Shown: piece after piece, positions 27,397 to 35,618 of the stretch
How positions within the stretch are numbered: the first letter of the stretch is position 1
How the letters are laid out: every line of letters begins with the position of its first letter
Source of the DNA: DTPU01 sp963827855
Lineage (GTDB): Bacteria > Planctomycetota > Phycisphaerae > Sedimentisphaerales > Anaerobacaceae
Assembly (NCBI GenBank): GCA_963827855.1
Contig: CAWHBY010000004.1
Span: 744,001-808,000 of the forward strand
Reading direction: 5' to 3'
Length of the DNA stretch: 64,000 bases
The notes under the pieces: generated by a model
What the model was told of the DNA's origin: nothing
Databases searched by the model: none
Seen by the model: only the letters and a program-made list of their open reading frames with translations
Made by a program: the position numbers and the translations under genes

Positions 27397-29066
27397 AATT
27401 GCTCAGGGCTCAGGCACTGCCGCAGCTTGCTCAGGGCCACCAGCTCGATCTGCCTGACCCGCTCCTTGGTCAGGTCAAGCTCTTCGCCGATCTGCTGAAG
27501 CGTCTTGGTCTGACGCCTTATTCCAGAGCCGATCAGCCCAAAGTGGTGCAGGATGACGTACTGTTCCCTCTGGTCCAGCTCCCTGTGGATAACCTCCGTG
27601 AGGCTCTGGCGGGTCCGCTCGATGGCCGCAATGTCCGCGGTCTGTCGAAGCTGCCGCTGGATCGTAGCGATCGACGCGGCCTTCTCGCGGCTGAGCTCGG
27701 TGCTCCGCCCCGAGGTCTTGGCATATTCCTTGGCAATGCTGAGGGCTGCCTGCTTGCCGAACCGGACGCCCTTGGTGTAGTCAAACTCCTGGACTGCAGT
27801 GATCAGGGCATAGTTGCCCTTGCTGACCAACTCCGCAAAGTGCGGACCGCTGGCCGAGTGTTTGCTGGCAATGCCGACCACCAGTCTCAGGTTGGCCCCC
27901 ACAATGGTCCGCTCGATGGCGTCCGCTTCTCCAAGATAGGCCTCGATCCGGCTGAGTGTATCGCTGGGAGGGCTGGACAGATTGATGTGGGACCTCAATT
28001 CGTGCGCCAGGAACTTGAGGCAGTTGTATTTGCGGAACAGGTTTCGCTCCATCGTGGTGTTGAGGGCCGGCGCATCCTTGAGGACCTGGAGATACTCGGG
28101 CATCAGGTGCTCGCCCAGGACCTCGGGCGAAGAGAGAGGCCGTGGCCCATCCATCACGGGCAGTTCGACCGCCTCGCTCAGGATCGCCTCCCTGGCCTTC
28201 TCGTCCAGGAACTCGTCGCTGGCGACGAATTGGATCTTCCGGGACAGCAATGCCGAGGCCCGCCGCTGGTTGATGATCCGGTACACCGAGCTGCGGCTCC
28301 GATGGAACTGATCCATCAGGGCCTGGACCGGTGTCCCCTGCCTGTAGAGATCATAGAGCTGGTGCGCGTCATGAATCCCGATGACGCCCTTGGGCCGGTC
28401 CGTGATGGGCTGCTCTGGATGGGCCTTTTCGTGCTTGAGCAGGGTGTAGCGGATCGTCTCACGGGCGCGACCGGTCTGCGCAGCGACCTGGCCGATGATC
28501 TGGTGCCTTGAGGACGACCCCTGGCCTGCCAACGACCTGGCCAATTCCACGATCTGCTGCCGTTGAGGTTCCGTCAGACGGGCGAACCGGCGGGCCTTGG
28601 CCACGCGCTCGCCCTTGGCCTCGATGAATCGGTCTACCGAGGATTGCAGGACGCCCAGTCGCTTGGTGCCGTCTCTGAAGACGAACCGCCGGACGACGAG
28701 CCCCTGCCGCCTCCATCGGTGGAGGGTCTTGGTGGATATCTCCAGGGTGCGGGCCAGTTCCTCGACCGCGTACACCCTCTCGCGTTGATCGAGGGCATGC
28801 GGCGCCGCGATGGCACTCAGCCGGGTGACAAAGACCCGCAGATCGTCCAGCAGATCCTTCCCGCGGATGGCATAGGGCTCCATCGCGTCGCTGGGATGAA
28901 ACCCTGTGATTCGGAAATGGACGAACTCGAAGGGGTAATCCTTCGTCTCGTCGACCAGGGCAATGAGCTGCTCCGTGGCCTCCAATTGCTTGTAACGTTT
29001 TCCCTCCGGCGAGAACCGAAGCTGCATGAGCAGCTCGGCCAGGTTCCTGTCTCGGATCGGTCGCAT
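27378..29066 (-). CDS. Sigma-70 family factor with three extra N-terminal helix-turn-helix segments
   Basis: 562 aa. The C-terminal half is a sigma factor: region 2 (ANLRLVVGIASKH ... LVSKGNYALITAVQEFDYTK), region 3-like part, and region 4 (LDQREQYVILHHFGL ... TLQQIGEELDLTKERVRQIE). The N-terminal ~270 residues hold a MerR/excisionase-like HTH (VEELARTLEISTKTLHRWRR), a second HTH-like stretch (QIIGQVAAQTGRARETIRYT) and a resolvase-like HTH (VQALMDQFHRSRSSVYRIIN). Region 2 departs from consensus (FGKQAALSIAKEY instead of the usual FSTYATWWIRQAI). ATG shares one base with the stop of the corrinoid gene (TGATG), so translation is coupled. A role as a specialised, not the main, sigma factor is inferred. 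Confidence 0.85.
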   Translation of the reverse strand: MRPIRDRNLAELLMQLRFSPEGKRYKQLEATEQLIALVDETKDYPFEFVHFRITGFHPSDAMEPYAIRGKDLLDDLRVFVTRLSAIAAPHALDQRERVYAVEELARTLEISTKTLHRWRRQGLVVRRFVFRDGTKRLGVLQSSVDRFIEAKGERVAKARRFARLTEPQRQQIVELARSLAGQGSSSRHQIIGQVAAQTGRARETIRYTLLKHEKAHPEQPITDRPKGVIGIHDAHQLYDLYRQGTPVQALMDQFHRSRSSVYRIINQRRASALLSRKIQFVASDEFLDEKAREAILSEAVELPVMDGPRPLSSPEVLGEHLMPEYLQVLKDAPALNTTMERNLFRKYNCLKFLAHELRSHINLSSPPSDTLSRIEAYLGEADAIERTIVGANLRLVVGIASKHSASGPHFAELVSKGNYALITAVQEFDYTKGVRFGKQAALSIAKEYAKTSGRSTELSREKAASIATIQRQLRQTADIAAIERTRQSLTEVIHRELDQREQYVILHHFGLIGSGIRRQTKTLQQIGEELDLTKERVRQIELVALSKLRQCLSPEQFELLTG

Positions 29067-29692
29067 CAGGCCACAAGGCGTTTGGCCGCTTCCACGGCCT
29101 CGGCCGCATTCGCAGCATAGGCGTCTGCGCCAATCTTGTCCGCATAGGCCTGGGTGATGGGCGCACCGCCGATCAGGACCTTGGTGGACAGGCCTGCCGC
29201 CTTCAAGCCCTTCACCGTCTGTTCCATGGACGGCATGGTGGTGGTGAGCAGCGCGCTCATGCCCACGAACTGGGCCTGTTTGGCCTTGGCCTGCTCGACG
29301 AACTTCTGGGGCGAGACGTCGGTCCCCAGATCGATCACCTCAAAGCCGGCGCCCTTGAGCATCATGGCCACCAGATTCTTGCCGATGTCGTGCAGGTCGC
29401 CCTTGACCGTGCCGATCAGGAACCTACCGATCGGCTTGACCCCGGCCTTCACCAGCTCGGGCTCCAGCAAGGCCATGGCTGCCTTCATGGCCCTGGCCGC
29501 AAACAACATCTCGGGGATGAAGATCTCGTTCTTGGCGAACTTCTTGCCTATGACGTCCATGCCGGCGATCAACCCCTCATCCAGGATGGTCTTGGGCGCC
29601 ATCTTCTCAGCGATCGCCTCCTTGGTGATCTTGACCGCGGTGTTCTGATCTCCCTTGACGATCGCGTCTCCGAGTGTCTTCAGGTCCGCCAT
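29066..29692 (-). CDS. Corrinoid (B12-binding) methyl-carrier protein
   Basis: 208-aa protein of the MtaC/MtbC/MttC type, which shuttles a methyl group on cobalt between two methyltransferases. A four-helix cap (~1-85, NEIFIPEMLFAARAM) precedes the Rossmann-like B12 domain with the cobalt-ligand motif GDLHDIGKNLV (DxHxxG, lower axial His) and downstream GLSTKVLIGGAPIT. The substrate cannot be read from this subunit; no substrate-specific MtxB or MtxA gene is adjacent. The next gene, a sigma factor, is translationally coupled. The RACo-like protein at 10260-11891 is a plausible reactivator. Confidence 0.92.
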   Translation of the reverse strand: MADLKTLGDAIVKGDQNTAVKITKEAIAEKMAPKTILDEGLIAGMDVIGKKFAKNEIFIPEMLFAARAMKAAMALLEPELVKAGVKPIGRFLIGTVKGDLHDIGKNLVAMMLKGAGFEVIDLGTDVSPQKFVEQAKAKQAQFVGMSALLTTTMPSMEQTVKGLKAAGLSTKVLIGGAPITQAYADKIGADAYAANAAEAVEAAKRLVA

Positions 29693-29802
29693 GCAGATGC
29701 CCCTTTCAAAACGCTACTGTCTGTCGTATCCAAGCCCTGGAGACTATCCCAGTATTTAAGCTGATTTCGGGGCCGCCAACAAGTCTCCACCTAAAATACT
29801 GC

Positions 29803-30217
29803 AGGGCAATCGCAAAAGTCGGCCTCTAAGAGACGTAGGTTCTCTGTGATCCGCCGCAGGCGGACAGACCGATGCAGTCGCGGGCGTGACTGGCTGGAAC
29901 GCGTCCCCTTCCTCGGCCTCGATCTTGCGGCTCAAGCTGCAGTGGAGCTGCCTTCTCCATAGTCTCAGAAGGATAGCACACCGGGACTTCCGCACACAGT
30001 CTGAGCCGTACGCATGCGAGCGAGCTGCTCTACGCGGGGCAAGCTCGCTTGCCCAAGCGGAGAGCAGCGAAGATCGCCCGGAAGGCATGGCCTTCCGGTA
30101 GACGCGAAGCGTCGCGTACGGCCATGCCACGACCAAGTCCAGCCTCCCGCCCACGGCGGCAGCCGTTCGCGGAGTTGGCGGGGTTAGCGGCCTAAACCTC
30201 CTTCAGTTCTCCTGGCC
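29803..30217 (-). repeat. Dispersed ~400-bp intergenic element, copy B, with 95-bp side module
   Basis: On the minus strand it begins GGCCAGGAGAACTGAAGGAG (30217 downward) and continues into GCCGC-rich TIR-like sequence, as at 51845. It has an inner palindromic part (GACGCGAAGCGTC near 30105, shared with 32.6 and 51.9 kb) and ends in a ~95-bp module (29803-29897) that recurs at 52176-52274. It fills most of the 650-nt gap between the corrinoid gene and lpxI; open frames here have no protein-like content. Confidence 0.7.
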
Positions 30218-30343
30218 AACGCAACCACAGGCCAGGGCCACAAGAAAGGCCATGGGCGCCCAGGAACCTATTCCTATCCTAGCAATGTACAGGAGGGACT
30301 CTGTGCTCGCCCTGCCAGATACTGAGGCCCGGCCAGCCGACTC

Positions 30344-31171
30344 TCAAATGGCCACCACAGCGATACCCAACTGGTTGGCGAGGTCGAGGGTCTGCGGTTT
30401 GTCCAGGATGATGGTCTTGTCGGCCTCCACGACCAGGCATCGTCCGCCGTTCTGGGCCAGGCTGCGGATGGTGTCGGGCCCCACGCAAGGAACGTCGAAT
30501 CGCGGGTCCTGCCGGGGTTTGGCGGTCTTCACCAAGGTCCAACCCTTGGCCTTGCAGAACTGTCCTGCCCGCTGAATCATCTCGGCAGTCCCCTCGATCG
30601 CCTCGACGGCAATGACCTGGCGATCCTTGACTGCCACGGCCTGGCCGATATCCAGCTCGCCCACCTTCTTCGCGATCTGCCAGCCAAAATCGATGTCAGC
30701 CTGGCTGGAGGGTTGGTGAGTCGTCAACACCCCCTTTGTGGCCAAGTGATCCTTGCAGTACATCGTGGAGTCCTCCAGGACGATTCCGCCCGAGGCCAGC
30801 TCGTCGGCCAGCGCAGTCAGCAGGGAGTCCGTCTGTCTGTCCTTTCCCCGCAATCTCCAATAGTAGACCCGAAAGGCCCTCCAGTCCGGCAGGTGTCGCA
30901 CGATCTTCCAGGGGCTCAGGAGCCTGGACTTGGCCACGTGGCCGACCATGATCGTCCGGGAGACCCCGTGCCTGCGGAGCCTCCGGATCCAACCCGTCGG
31001 CCTTGCCACGTTAACGGCGTAGAAGACGTCCACGTCTCCGGCCAGCTTCCCGTCCACTGAGCCAGCGAACCCCACACAGACTACCGTCAGTCCCGCCTTC
31101 CTGGCGCCGGCAGCGACCAGGAAGGGCAGCCTGCCTCCTCCGGCAATCAATCCCAATACGTCCTCTTCCAT
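30344..31171 (-). CDS. lpxI: UDP-2,3-diacylglucosamine pyrophosphatase LpxI
   Basis: Hydrolyses UDP-2,3-diacylglucosamine to lipid X in lipid A synthesis; LpxI replaces LpxH in many phyla. 275 aa, full length for the DUF1009 family. Visible: the N-terminal LGLIAGGGRLPFLVA, the mid-protein MVGHVAKSRLL and YYWRLRGKDRQTDSLLTALA, and C-terminal FDVPCVGPDTI ... LVVEADKTIILDK, the signature segment. It implies an outer membrane with lipid A. It follows aroF by 44 nt on the same strand and probably shares its promoter. Confidence 0.93.
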   Translation of the reverse strand: MEEDVLGLIAGGGRLPFLVAAGARKAGLTVVCVGFAGSVDGKLAGDVDVFYAVNVARPTGWIRRLRRHGVSRTIMVGHVAKSRLLSPWKIVRHLPDWRAFRVYYWRLRGKDRQTDSLLTALADELASGGIVLEDSTMYCKDHLATKGVLTTHQPSSQADIDFGWQIAKKVGELDIGQAVAVKDRQVIAVEAIEGTAEMIQRAGQFCKAKGWTLVKTAKPRQDPRFDVPCVGPDTIRSLAQNGGRCLVVEADKTIILDKPQTLDLANQLGIAVVAI

Positions 31172-31215
31172 GTGGGCTCAGCTCTCAAGCCTGCGACGCG
31201 GACCTGTCGAGGCCC

Positions 31216-32235
31216 CTACAGTGTCCTGCCGACGGCCTGCGAGATTCGCTTGAGGACGTCCATCTCGTTGCCCAGCACCTCGGGCGTGATGGACTGTCCG
31301 CCGTCTGAGGCCGCGTGCTCGGGATCGGGATGGCACTCGATGATCAGCCCGTCGGCGCCGGCAGCCACTGCGGCCCTGCACATGGCAGGCACCAGGTGGG
31401 CGTGACCGGTGCCATGGGAGGGATCCACGATCACGGGCAGGTGTGTCTTGCTGTTGAGCTCAGGCACGCTGGCCAGCGGCAGGGTGTTGCGGACGTACTG
31501 CTCAAAGGTCCTAACACCACGCTCGCACAGGATGACCTGCGGATTGCCGGCGTTCATGATGTACTCGGCAGCGAGCAGAAACTCGTCCAGTTGGGCGCAC
31601 ATGCCCCGCTTGAGCAGCACCGGCTTCTGGGTCTTGCCGACCGCCTCCAGCAGCGGATAGTGCTGCATGTTGCGGGCGCCCACTTGAAGGACGTCGGCGT
31701 ACTCGACGCAGGCGTCCACTTGCTCCACGCCGATCACCTCGGTGACGATGGCCAAGCCTGTCTTCTCGCGGGCCTCGGCCAGGATCTTGAGGCCCTTTTC
31801 GCCCATGCCCTGGAAGCTGTAAGGGCTCGTCCTGGGCTTGAAGGCCCCACCCCTGAGCCCCACGCACCCAATCTTGCGCATGGCCTCTGCGGTCTCCAGG
31901 ACCTGGTCGCGGCTCTCGACGGAGCAGGGTCCCGCGATGATTCCAATCTGCGGGCCGCCCATCGGGAAATGTTCGGGCCCGATCTCCACCACGGTCCTGG
32001 TCTGCTTGACCTCCAGGGAGGCCCTCTTGTAGGGGGCGAGGATGGGAACGATCCGCTCCACCATCGGCGCGTTCTCGATGGCGTCTTTGTCCACCATCCG
32101 TTTGTCGCCCAGGCAGGCGATGACCGTCAGGTCGGTTCCATAGATCAGGTGTTCCCGAAGGCCATACTCACGCACCAGATCCACCACGTGCTGGACGTGA
32201 TTCTCCGTTGCACCCGGTTTCATGACAATGATCAT
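31216..32235 (-). CDS. aroF: 3-deoxy-7-phosphoheptulonate (DAHP) synthase, type I-beta
   Basis: First step of the shikimate pathway: phosphoenolpyruvate + erythrose-4-phosphate to DAHP. 339 aa. A short ferredoxin-like/ACT-type N-terminal domain (MIIVMKPGATENHVQHVVD) precedes the TIM barrel with IAGPCSVESRDQ, LRGGAFKPRTSPYSFQG, QVGARNMQHYPLL, LLKRGM, VILCERGVRTFE, VDPSHGTGH and IIECHPDPEHAASDGGQS. This is the common form in planctomycetes and Thermotoga-like groups. First gene of a probable aroF-lpxI transcript, with a clear promoter upstream. Confidence 0.96.
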   Translation of the reverse strand: MIIVMKPGATENHVQHVVDLVREYGLREHLIYGTDLTVIACLGDKRMVDKDAIENAPMVERIVPILAPYKRASLEVKQTRTVVEIGPEHFPMGGPQIGIIAGPCSVESRDQVLETAEAMRKIGCVGLRGGAFKPRTSPYSFQGMGEKGLKILAEAREKTGLAIVTEVIGVEQVDACVEYADVLQVGARNMQHYPLLEAVGKTQKPVLLKRGMCAQLDEFLLAAEYIMNAGNPQVILCERGVRTFEQYVRNTLPLASVPELNSKTHLPVIVDPSHGTGHAHLVPAMCRAAVAAGADGLIIECHPDPEHAASDGGQSITPEVLGNEMDVLKRISQAVGRTL

Positions 32236-32316
32236 GTGCTCATCCTCGTACCAAGGGTTTCTCTGAAGCCGCCAGGCGCAAGTCCGTCACGTTTGGTCTG
32301 GCGTACAAAGACGATG

Positions 32317-32345
32317 AGTGTACCGTCTCAGACCCCGTGGGTCAA
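32317..32345 (-). promoter_or_regulatory. Sigma70-type promoter of aroF-lpxI
   Basis: Minus strand: TTGACC (32345-32340), 17-nt spacer, TACACT (32322-32317). Predicted leader about 75 nt. Confidence 0.55.
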
Positions 32346-32352
32346 TCCCAGA

Positions 32353-32754
32353 CCAGGACTGAAGGACTCCTTGCCGCGAATAACGCCAATGCACGCGAAT
32401 GCTGACGCGGGGTCGAGAGATACGAGGTGTTCGTGGCTTCGCCGCCTGATCCACGGCTCCGCCGTGATCATGCGGCTTACACTGCGGGCGGGAGATCCTT
32501 CCCATCAAGAAAACGGCCCAGTGGAACCCCAGCCAGCGAATCAAGCCGTACGCATGCGAGCAAGCAGGTCTACGCGGGGCAGGCTTGCCTGACCAAGCGG
32601 AGACCCGCGCAGCTCGCCCGGTACGCGACAGCGTACCGGCAGACGCGAAGCGTCGCGTACGGCGACGCCACGAGTGAGGCCAACTTGCCGAGGCGGCGAC
32701 AGCCATTCGCGTGCATTCGCGGCATTCGCGGCAAGAAACTCCTTCGGTTCTCCT
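32353..32754. repeat. Dispersed ~400-bp intergenic element, copy A
   Basis: Imperfect terminal inverted repeats: left end CCAGGACTGAAGGACTCCTT then GCCGCGAAT and ACGCGAATG blocks; right end (32703-32754) carries the reverse complement. The inside has GTACGCGAC...GTACC and GACGCGAAGCGTC palindromes shared with copies B and C. It fills the gap between aroF and gspF and lacks the 95-bp side module. Confidence 0.72.
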
Positions 32755-32799
32755 TCTTCTTTCGAAGGATCCCCGGCCAGGGCTTTCGGTGAGAGGGCC

Positions 32800-33777
32800 T
32801 TAGAGGTCGCCGATGTTGTAGGCCGACCCGATGCTGCCCGCCATTTTGAGGATCTGAAGGGCCATCATGACCATGATCGCGAAGTAGACCAGCCTGGGCA
32901 GCCATCGGGCGAACTCGGTCAGCCACAGATCCGCGCGGTCAGCGGAGATCTCCGCGATCTTGTCGATGCTGTGGTCGAGACGGCCGCTCTCCTCCCCGAT
33001 CTGCCACAGGTCGCGGTACTCGGTGGCCAAGCCGCGAGACAACCCTTCGCTGGCCTGCCGACCCTGGGCCACGGCCCGGCCGCCCCCTTCGAACAGGGCA
33101 GCCACCCTCACGTTGCCTGCCACCTGGGGGGCCTTGTCAAGGCACTGTGAGATGGGGACGCCCGCCTTGTAGAGCATGTTGAACGCGCGGCAGAACCTGG
33201 AGATCGACAGCTCCCGTATCCCCCTACCCAACACGGGAATCCGCAGCACGATGACGTCCAGCAGGCCCCGGAGCGGCGCCCACCGCGGGGTCAGCCATAC
33301 CACCGCCGCAATCAGGGCCGCCAGACCATAGAACATGGAGAGCGTGCAGGCCACCGCCGCAAGGTATCTCCAGACGGTGACCTGTCCCAGCACCAGGGAG
33401 GGGATGGGCACTATGAAGGCCGCGATATGGAGGATGGCCAGTGGCAAGACCAATCCCGTCAGGACGATGCACTGCATCCTGTGCAGGAACTGGTACCAGT
33501 CCGCCAGCATCTTGAAGCAGGTCTCCAGGTTTCCGGAGGCGTCGGCCGCCTCGATCAGGACCCTGTCGAAGGTCCCGAACAGCGAGCCGTGCCGCCCCAT
33601 TGCCTCGGCCAGACCCATTCCCTTTGACACGGATTGCCGGATGTCGGCGAGGGCCCCGCGGACCGGCCCCCGCTCGCCTCCGCTTGCGGCGTCCAGGGCC
33701 CGAAGCAACGAAATCCCCGCACCGACCAATGTGGTCAGCTTGGTGTACAGAGCCGCGCGCCTGGAGGACCGGAGCAT
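32800..33777 (-). CDS. gspF: Type II secretion / type IV pilus inner-membrane protein GspF/PilC family
   Basis: Polytopic platform protein of type II secretion or pilus assembly, 325 aa. Two copies of the GspF fold: the first has LTTLVGAGISLLRALD and DRVLIEAADASGNLE, followed by membrane helices (LTGLVLPLAILHIAAFIVPI, ACTLSMFYGLAALIAAVVW); the second has FCRAFNMLYKAGVPISQCLD, LWQIGEESGRLDHSIDKIA and a last helix LVYFAIMVMMALQIL. It is shorter than canonical GspF (~400 aa) and has a degenerate, more polar first half. No gspE next to it. A perfect TATAAT box lies just 6 nt upstream of the ATG. Confidence 0.88.
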   Translation of the reverse strand: MLRSSRRAALYTKLTTLVGAGISLLRALDAASGGERGPVRGALADIRQSVSKGMGLAEAMGRHGSLFGTFDRVLIEAADASGNLETCFKMLADWYQFLHRMQCIVLTGLVLPLAILHIAAFIVPIPSLVLGQVTVWRYLAAVACTLSMFYGLAALIAAVVWLTPRWAPLRGLLDVIVLRIPVLGRGIRELSISRFCRAFNMLYKAGVPISQCLDKAPQVAGNVRVAALFEGGGRAVAQGRQASEGLSRGLATEYRDLWQIGEESGRLDHSIDKIAEISADRADLWLTEFARWLPRLVYFAIMVMMALQILKMAGSIGSAYNIGDL

Positions 33778-33783
33778 GGGAGG

Positions 33784-33789
33784 ATTATA
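33784..33789 (-). promoter_or_regulatory. TATAAT box giving a leaderless gspF transcript
   Basis: Minus-strand TATAAT at 33789-33784 ends 6 nt before the gspF ATG (33777), placing the expected transcription start at the A of ATG. No good -35 box; the upstream DNA is the 7-nt-period tract. Confidence 0.4.
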
Positions 33790-33791
33790 GA

Positions 33792-33833
33792 TTTCCTATT
33801 TCCTATTTACTATTGACTATTCATCATTTATGG
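33792..33833 (+). repeat. 7-nt-period tract TTTCCTA
   Basis: Six 7-nt units: TTTCCTA twice, then TTTACTA, TTGACTA, TTCATCA, TTTATGG. It sits between the divergent gspF and ankyrin genes. Confidence 0.7.
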
Positions 33834-33910
33834 TCGGTCGGCAAGGACGGCCCGAGGCATACGATGTGACTCGCCTGTCTGATGACTTCTCGCATGGAGG
33901 CATGGCCACA

Positions 33911-34714
33911 ATGCAGAATCGACTCAACACCATTCAGAAGCTCCTGGGGTTGGCCATCATGCTGCTGCTGATCGTGCTGATTGCGAGAATCTGTTCCTCG
34001 CCCCACGGCTCGCTTCAGGCAGCGGCCGCCAAAGGTAACGTCGAGGAGGTGCAGAGACTCCTCTCGAGCGCGCCCGAGACGGTCAATGCAGAGGACCGGG
34101 AAGGCTGGACCGCCTTGCACAGGGCCACGTATGCCGGCCACCAACCCGTGGTCTCGCTGCTGCTGGACGGCGGCGCGCAAGTCAACGCGAAGACGGGTGG
34201 CCCGGCCGCCGATGCCCAGGGTGAGACGGAATCAGCATGGACGGGCCTGCACTTCGCAGCCAGCGAGGGGCGGACCGAGATCCTGAGACTCCTGCTCGCC
34301 AAGGGTGCAGATCCCAATCTGACCACCAGCGATGGCCATGCGGCCCTGCACATGGCCGCCCTGGCAGGCCATGCGGAGGCAGCCCAGTTGTTGCTGGACA
34401 AGGGCGCGGCCCTCGACTCGGCCGACAACAAGGGCATCACCCCCTTGATCTGTGCAGTGGTGATGCGGCACCAGGACGTGGTTCAACTGCTCATCACGAG
34501 GGGTGCTGCGCTGAACGTGGCGGACTCGGCCGGCGCGACGGCGATCCACTACGCGGCCAAGAGCGGGCAGGAGGACATGGTACGCATCCTGTTGGCAGCC
34601 AAGGCACAGACCCATCTGAAGGACTCCATGGGTCAGACCCCCCTGGCCGTGGCTGATCGCCAGGGCAATCAGGCGATCGCCGATCTTCTCCGCAAGTACG
34701 GGGCGACGGAGTAA
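33911..34714 (+). CDS. Membrane-anchored ankyrin-repeat protein
   Basis: 267 aa. A single N-terminal helix (LLGLAIMLLLIVLIARI) is followed by about six ankyrin repeats: SLQAAAAKGNVEEVQRLLSS, WTALHRATYAGHQPVVSLLL, WTGLHFAASEGRTEILRLLL, HAALHMAALAGHAEAAQLLL, ITPLICAVVMRHQDVVQLLI and ATAIHYAAKSGQEDMVRILL, plus a cap. A protein-binding scaffold on the periplasmic or cytoplasmic face; partner unknown. ATG 33911 has GGAGG 10 nt upstream; ATG 33902 is too close to it. Between the first two repeats is an insert rich in Gly/Ala. Confidence 0.82.
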   Translation: MQNRLNTIQKLLGLAIMLLLIVLIARICSSPHGSLQAAAAKGNVEEVQRLLSSAPETVNAEDREGWTALHRATYAGHQPVVSLLLDGGAQVNAKTGGPAADAQGETESAWTGLHFAASEGRTEILRLLLAKGADPNLTTSDGHAALHMAALAGHAEAAQLLLDKGAALDSADNKGITPLICAVVMRHQDVVQLLITRGAALNVADSAGATAIHYAAKSGQEDMVRILLAAKAQTHLKDSMGQTPLAVADRQGNQAIADLLRKYGATE

Positions 34715-34722
34715 CGCAATGG

Positions 34723-34866
34723 CTACTCGAACTTCTTCCTGACGTTGGTGCTCCGGCCCACGCGGCGCTTGTTGGACAGTGTAAGGCGGCCCTTGGATGT
34801 GCGCTGGCGGGCCAGGAAGCCACACTTGCGGGCGCGCTTGGCGTAACTCTTACGATGGTTTTCCAT
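34723..34866 (-). CDS. rpmH: Large ribosomal subunit protein bL34-like, 47 aa
   Basis: Short, very basic product, not in a long frame. It reads MENHRKSYAKRARKCGFLAR with later segments RTSKGRLTLSNKRRVGRS and NVRKKFE. The KRxRxxGFxARxxTxxGRxxLxxRRxxGR pattern is that of bL34. Differences from most bL34: no KRTFQPSN start, a Cys before GF and a C-terminal extension. GAGGTG precedes the ATG by 8 nt. A promoter with perfect TATAAT lies upstream. It ends 8 nt from the convergent ankyrin gene. No dnaA or rnpA nearby, where rpmH often is. Confidence 0.75.
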   Translation of the reverse strand: MENHRKSYAKRARKCGFLARQRTSKGRLTLSNKRRVGRSTNVRKKFE

Positions 34867-34929
34867 GATCCTGACACCTCACCGAATCGAGACAGCTTAA
34901 GACTGCATTCTGGAAAGTCGAGTTGTTGC

Positions 34930-34957
34930 ATTATACCCGCAGTCCGTCATTCCGCAA
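34930..34957 (-). promoter_or_regulatory. Promoter of the bL34-like gene
   Basis: Minus strand: TTGCGG (34957-34952), 16-nt spacer, perfect TATAAT (34935-34930). The -35 box lies inside the last codons of the lipoprotein gene, so rpmH gets an own start downstream of the mla operon. Confidence 0.55.
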
Positions 34958-35618
34958 GGGACACCTTGGCGGACCTCTCCTTTTTCCCCTCCTCCACGGC
35001 CATGGCCGCCAGGTCACTCCTCAACTGGCCCAGGATGTGCCGGATACAGGTGCTGAAGGCAGCCACCACCTGCTCCGCACTGGGTTTGGTCTGCAGGTCG
35101 ACCCGGGCGGCCAGGGTCCTGCGATAGGCCACCGAGTCTGGCCCTCCATTGGGATCTGCACGGGTCAGGACGACGCGGATGCGGGCCAAGGCCGTGGGCC
35201 GATTCGAGTCTTCGAACTCGGCAGTCAGCGTCTCCAGGTAGGGGTCCAGGGTGTAGACCGCCCTGTTCGAGGCCGCCCCCACGCCCCCCTCCAGCCACCG
35301 ATAGAGGGCGTCATCCAGTTGGTCGCTCAGGGGCACCAGGTAGGTGTTGTAGAGATCGTACTCGTATTGCACGGCCGTGAGCCTGTAGGCCAGGCTGCGG
35401 CCGGCAAAGGGCGCAGCCACGCGGCACGGTCGGATCCGCAGGGGGAGACTCGGCGCCGCCGCCCGTCCCTCGCTCCCGGGATCGAGTTGCAGCAGGAAGG
35501 TCCTGGTGTCTGCAGACGATCGCGTCCCGACCCTGCAGCCTGCCGTCCAGAGCAGGCACCCCATCATCATCCACCGGGCCCAAGGCTGAGCATTGCGAGA
35601 CAGACAGTACGCGTTCAT
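34947..35618 (-). CDS. ABC-transport auxiliary lipoprotein of the Mla system
   Basis: 223 aa. A lipoprotein signal (MMMGCLLWTAGC) is followed by a domain typical of the PqiC/'ABC-type transport auxiliary lipoprotein' family: TFLLQLDP, LRIRPCRVAAPFAGRSLAYR, VQYEYDLYNTYLVPLSDQLD. It would sit on the inner face of the outer membrane and hand lipids to or from the MCE channel. Its start overlaps mlaD by 4 nt (ATGA), and it is last in the mlaE-mlaF-mlaD order. Confidence 0.82.
   Translation of the reverse strand: MNAYCLSRNAQPWARWMMMGCLLWTAGCRVGTRSSADTRTFLLQLDPGSEGRAAAPSLPLRIRPCRVAAPFAGRSLAYRLTAVQYEYDLYNTYLVPLSDQLDDALYRWLEGGVGAASNRAVYTLDPYLETLTAEFEDSNRPTALARIRVVLTRADPNGGPDSVAYRRTLAARVDLQTKPSAEQVVAAFSTCIRHILGQLRSDLAAMAVEEGKKERSAKVSLAE

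Noticed and set aside
29756..30154. 132-aa minus-strand open frame sharing peptide stretches with frames near 32.6 and 51.9 kb
   Set aside because: Similarity follows the DNA repeat element, including palindromes, and occurs in different frames; not a protein family.
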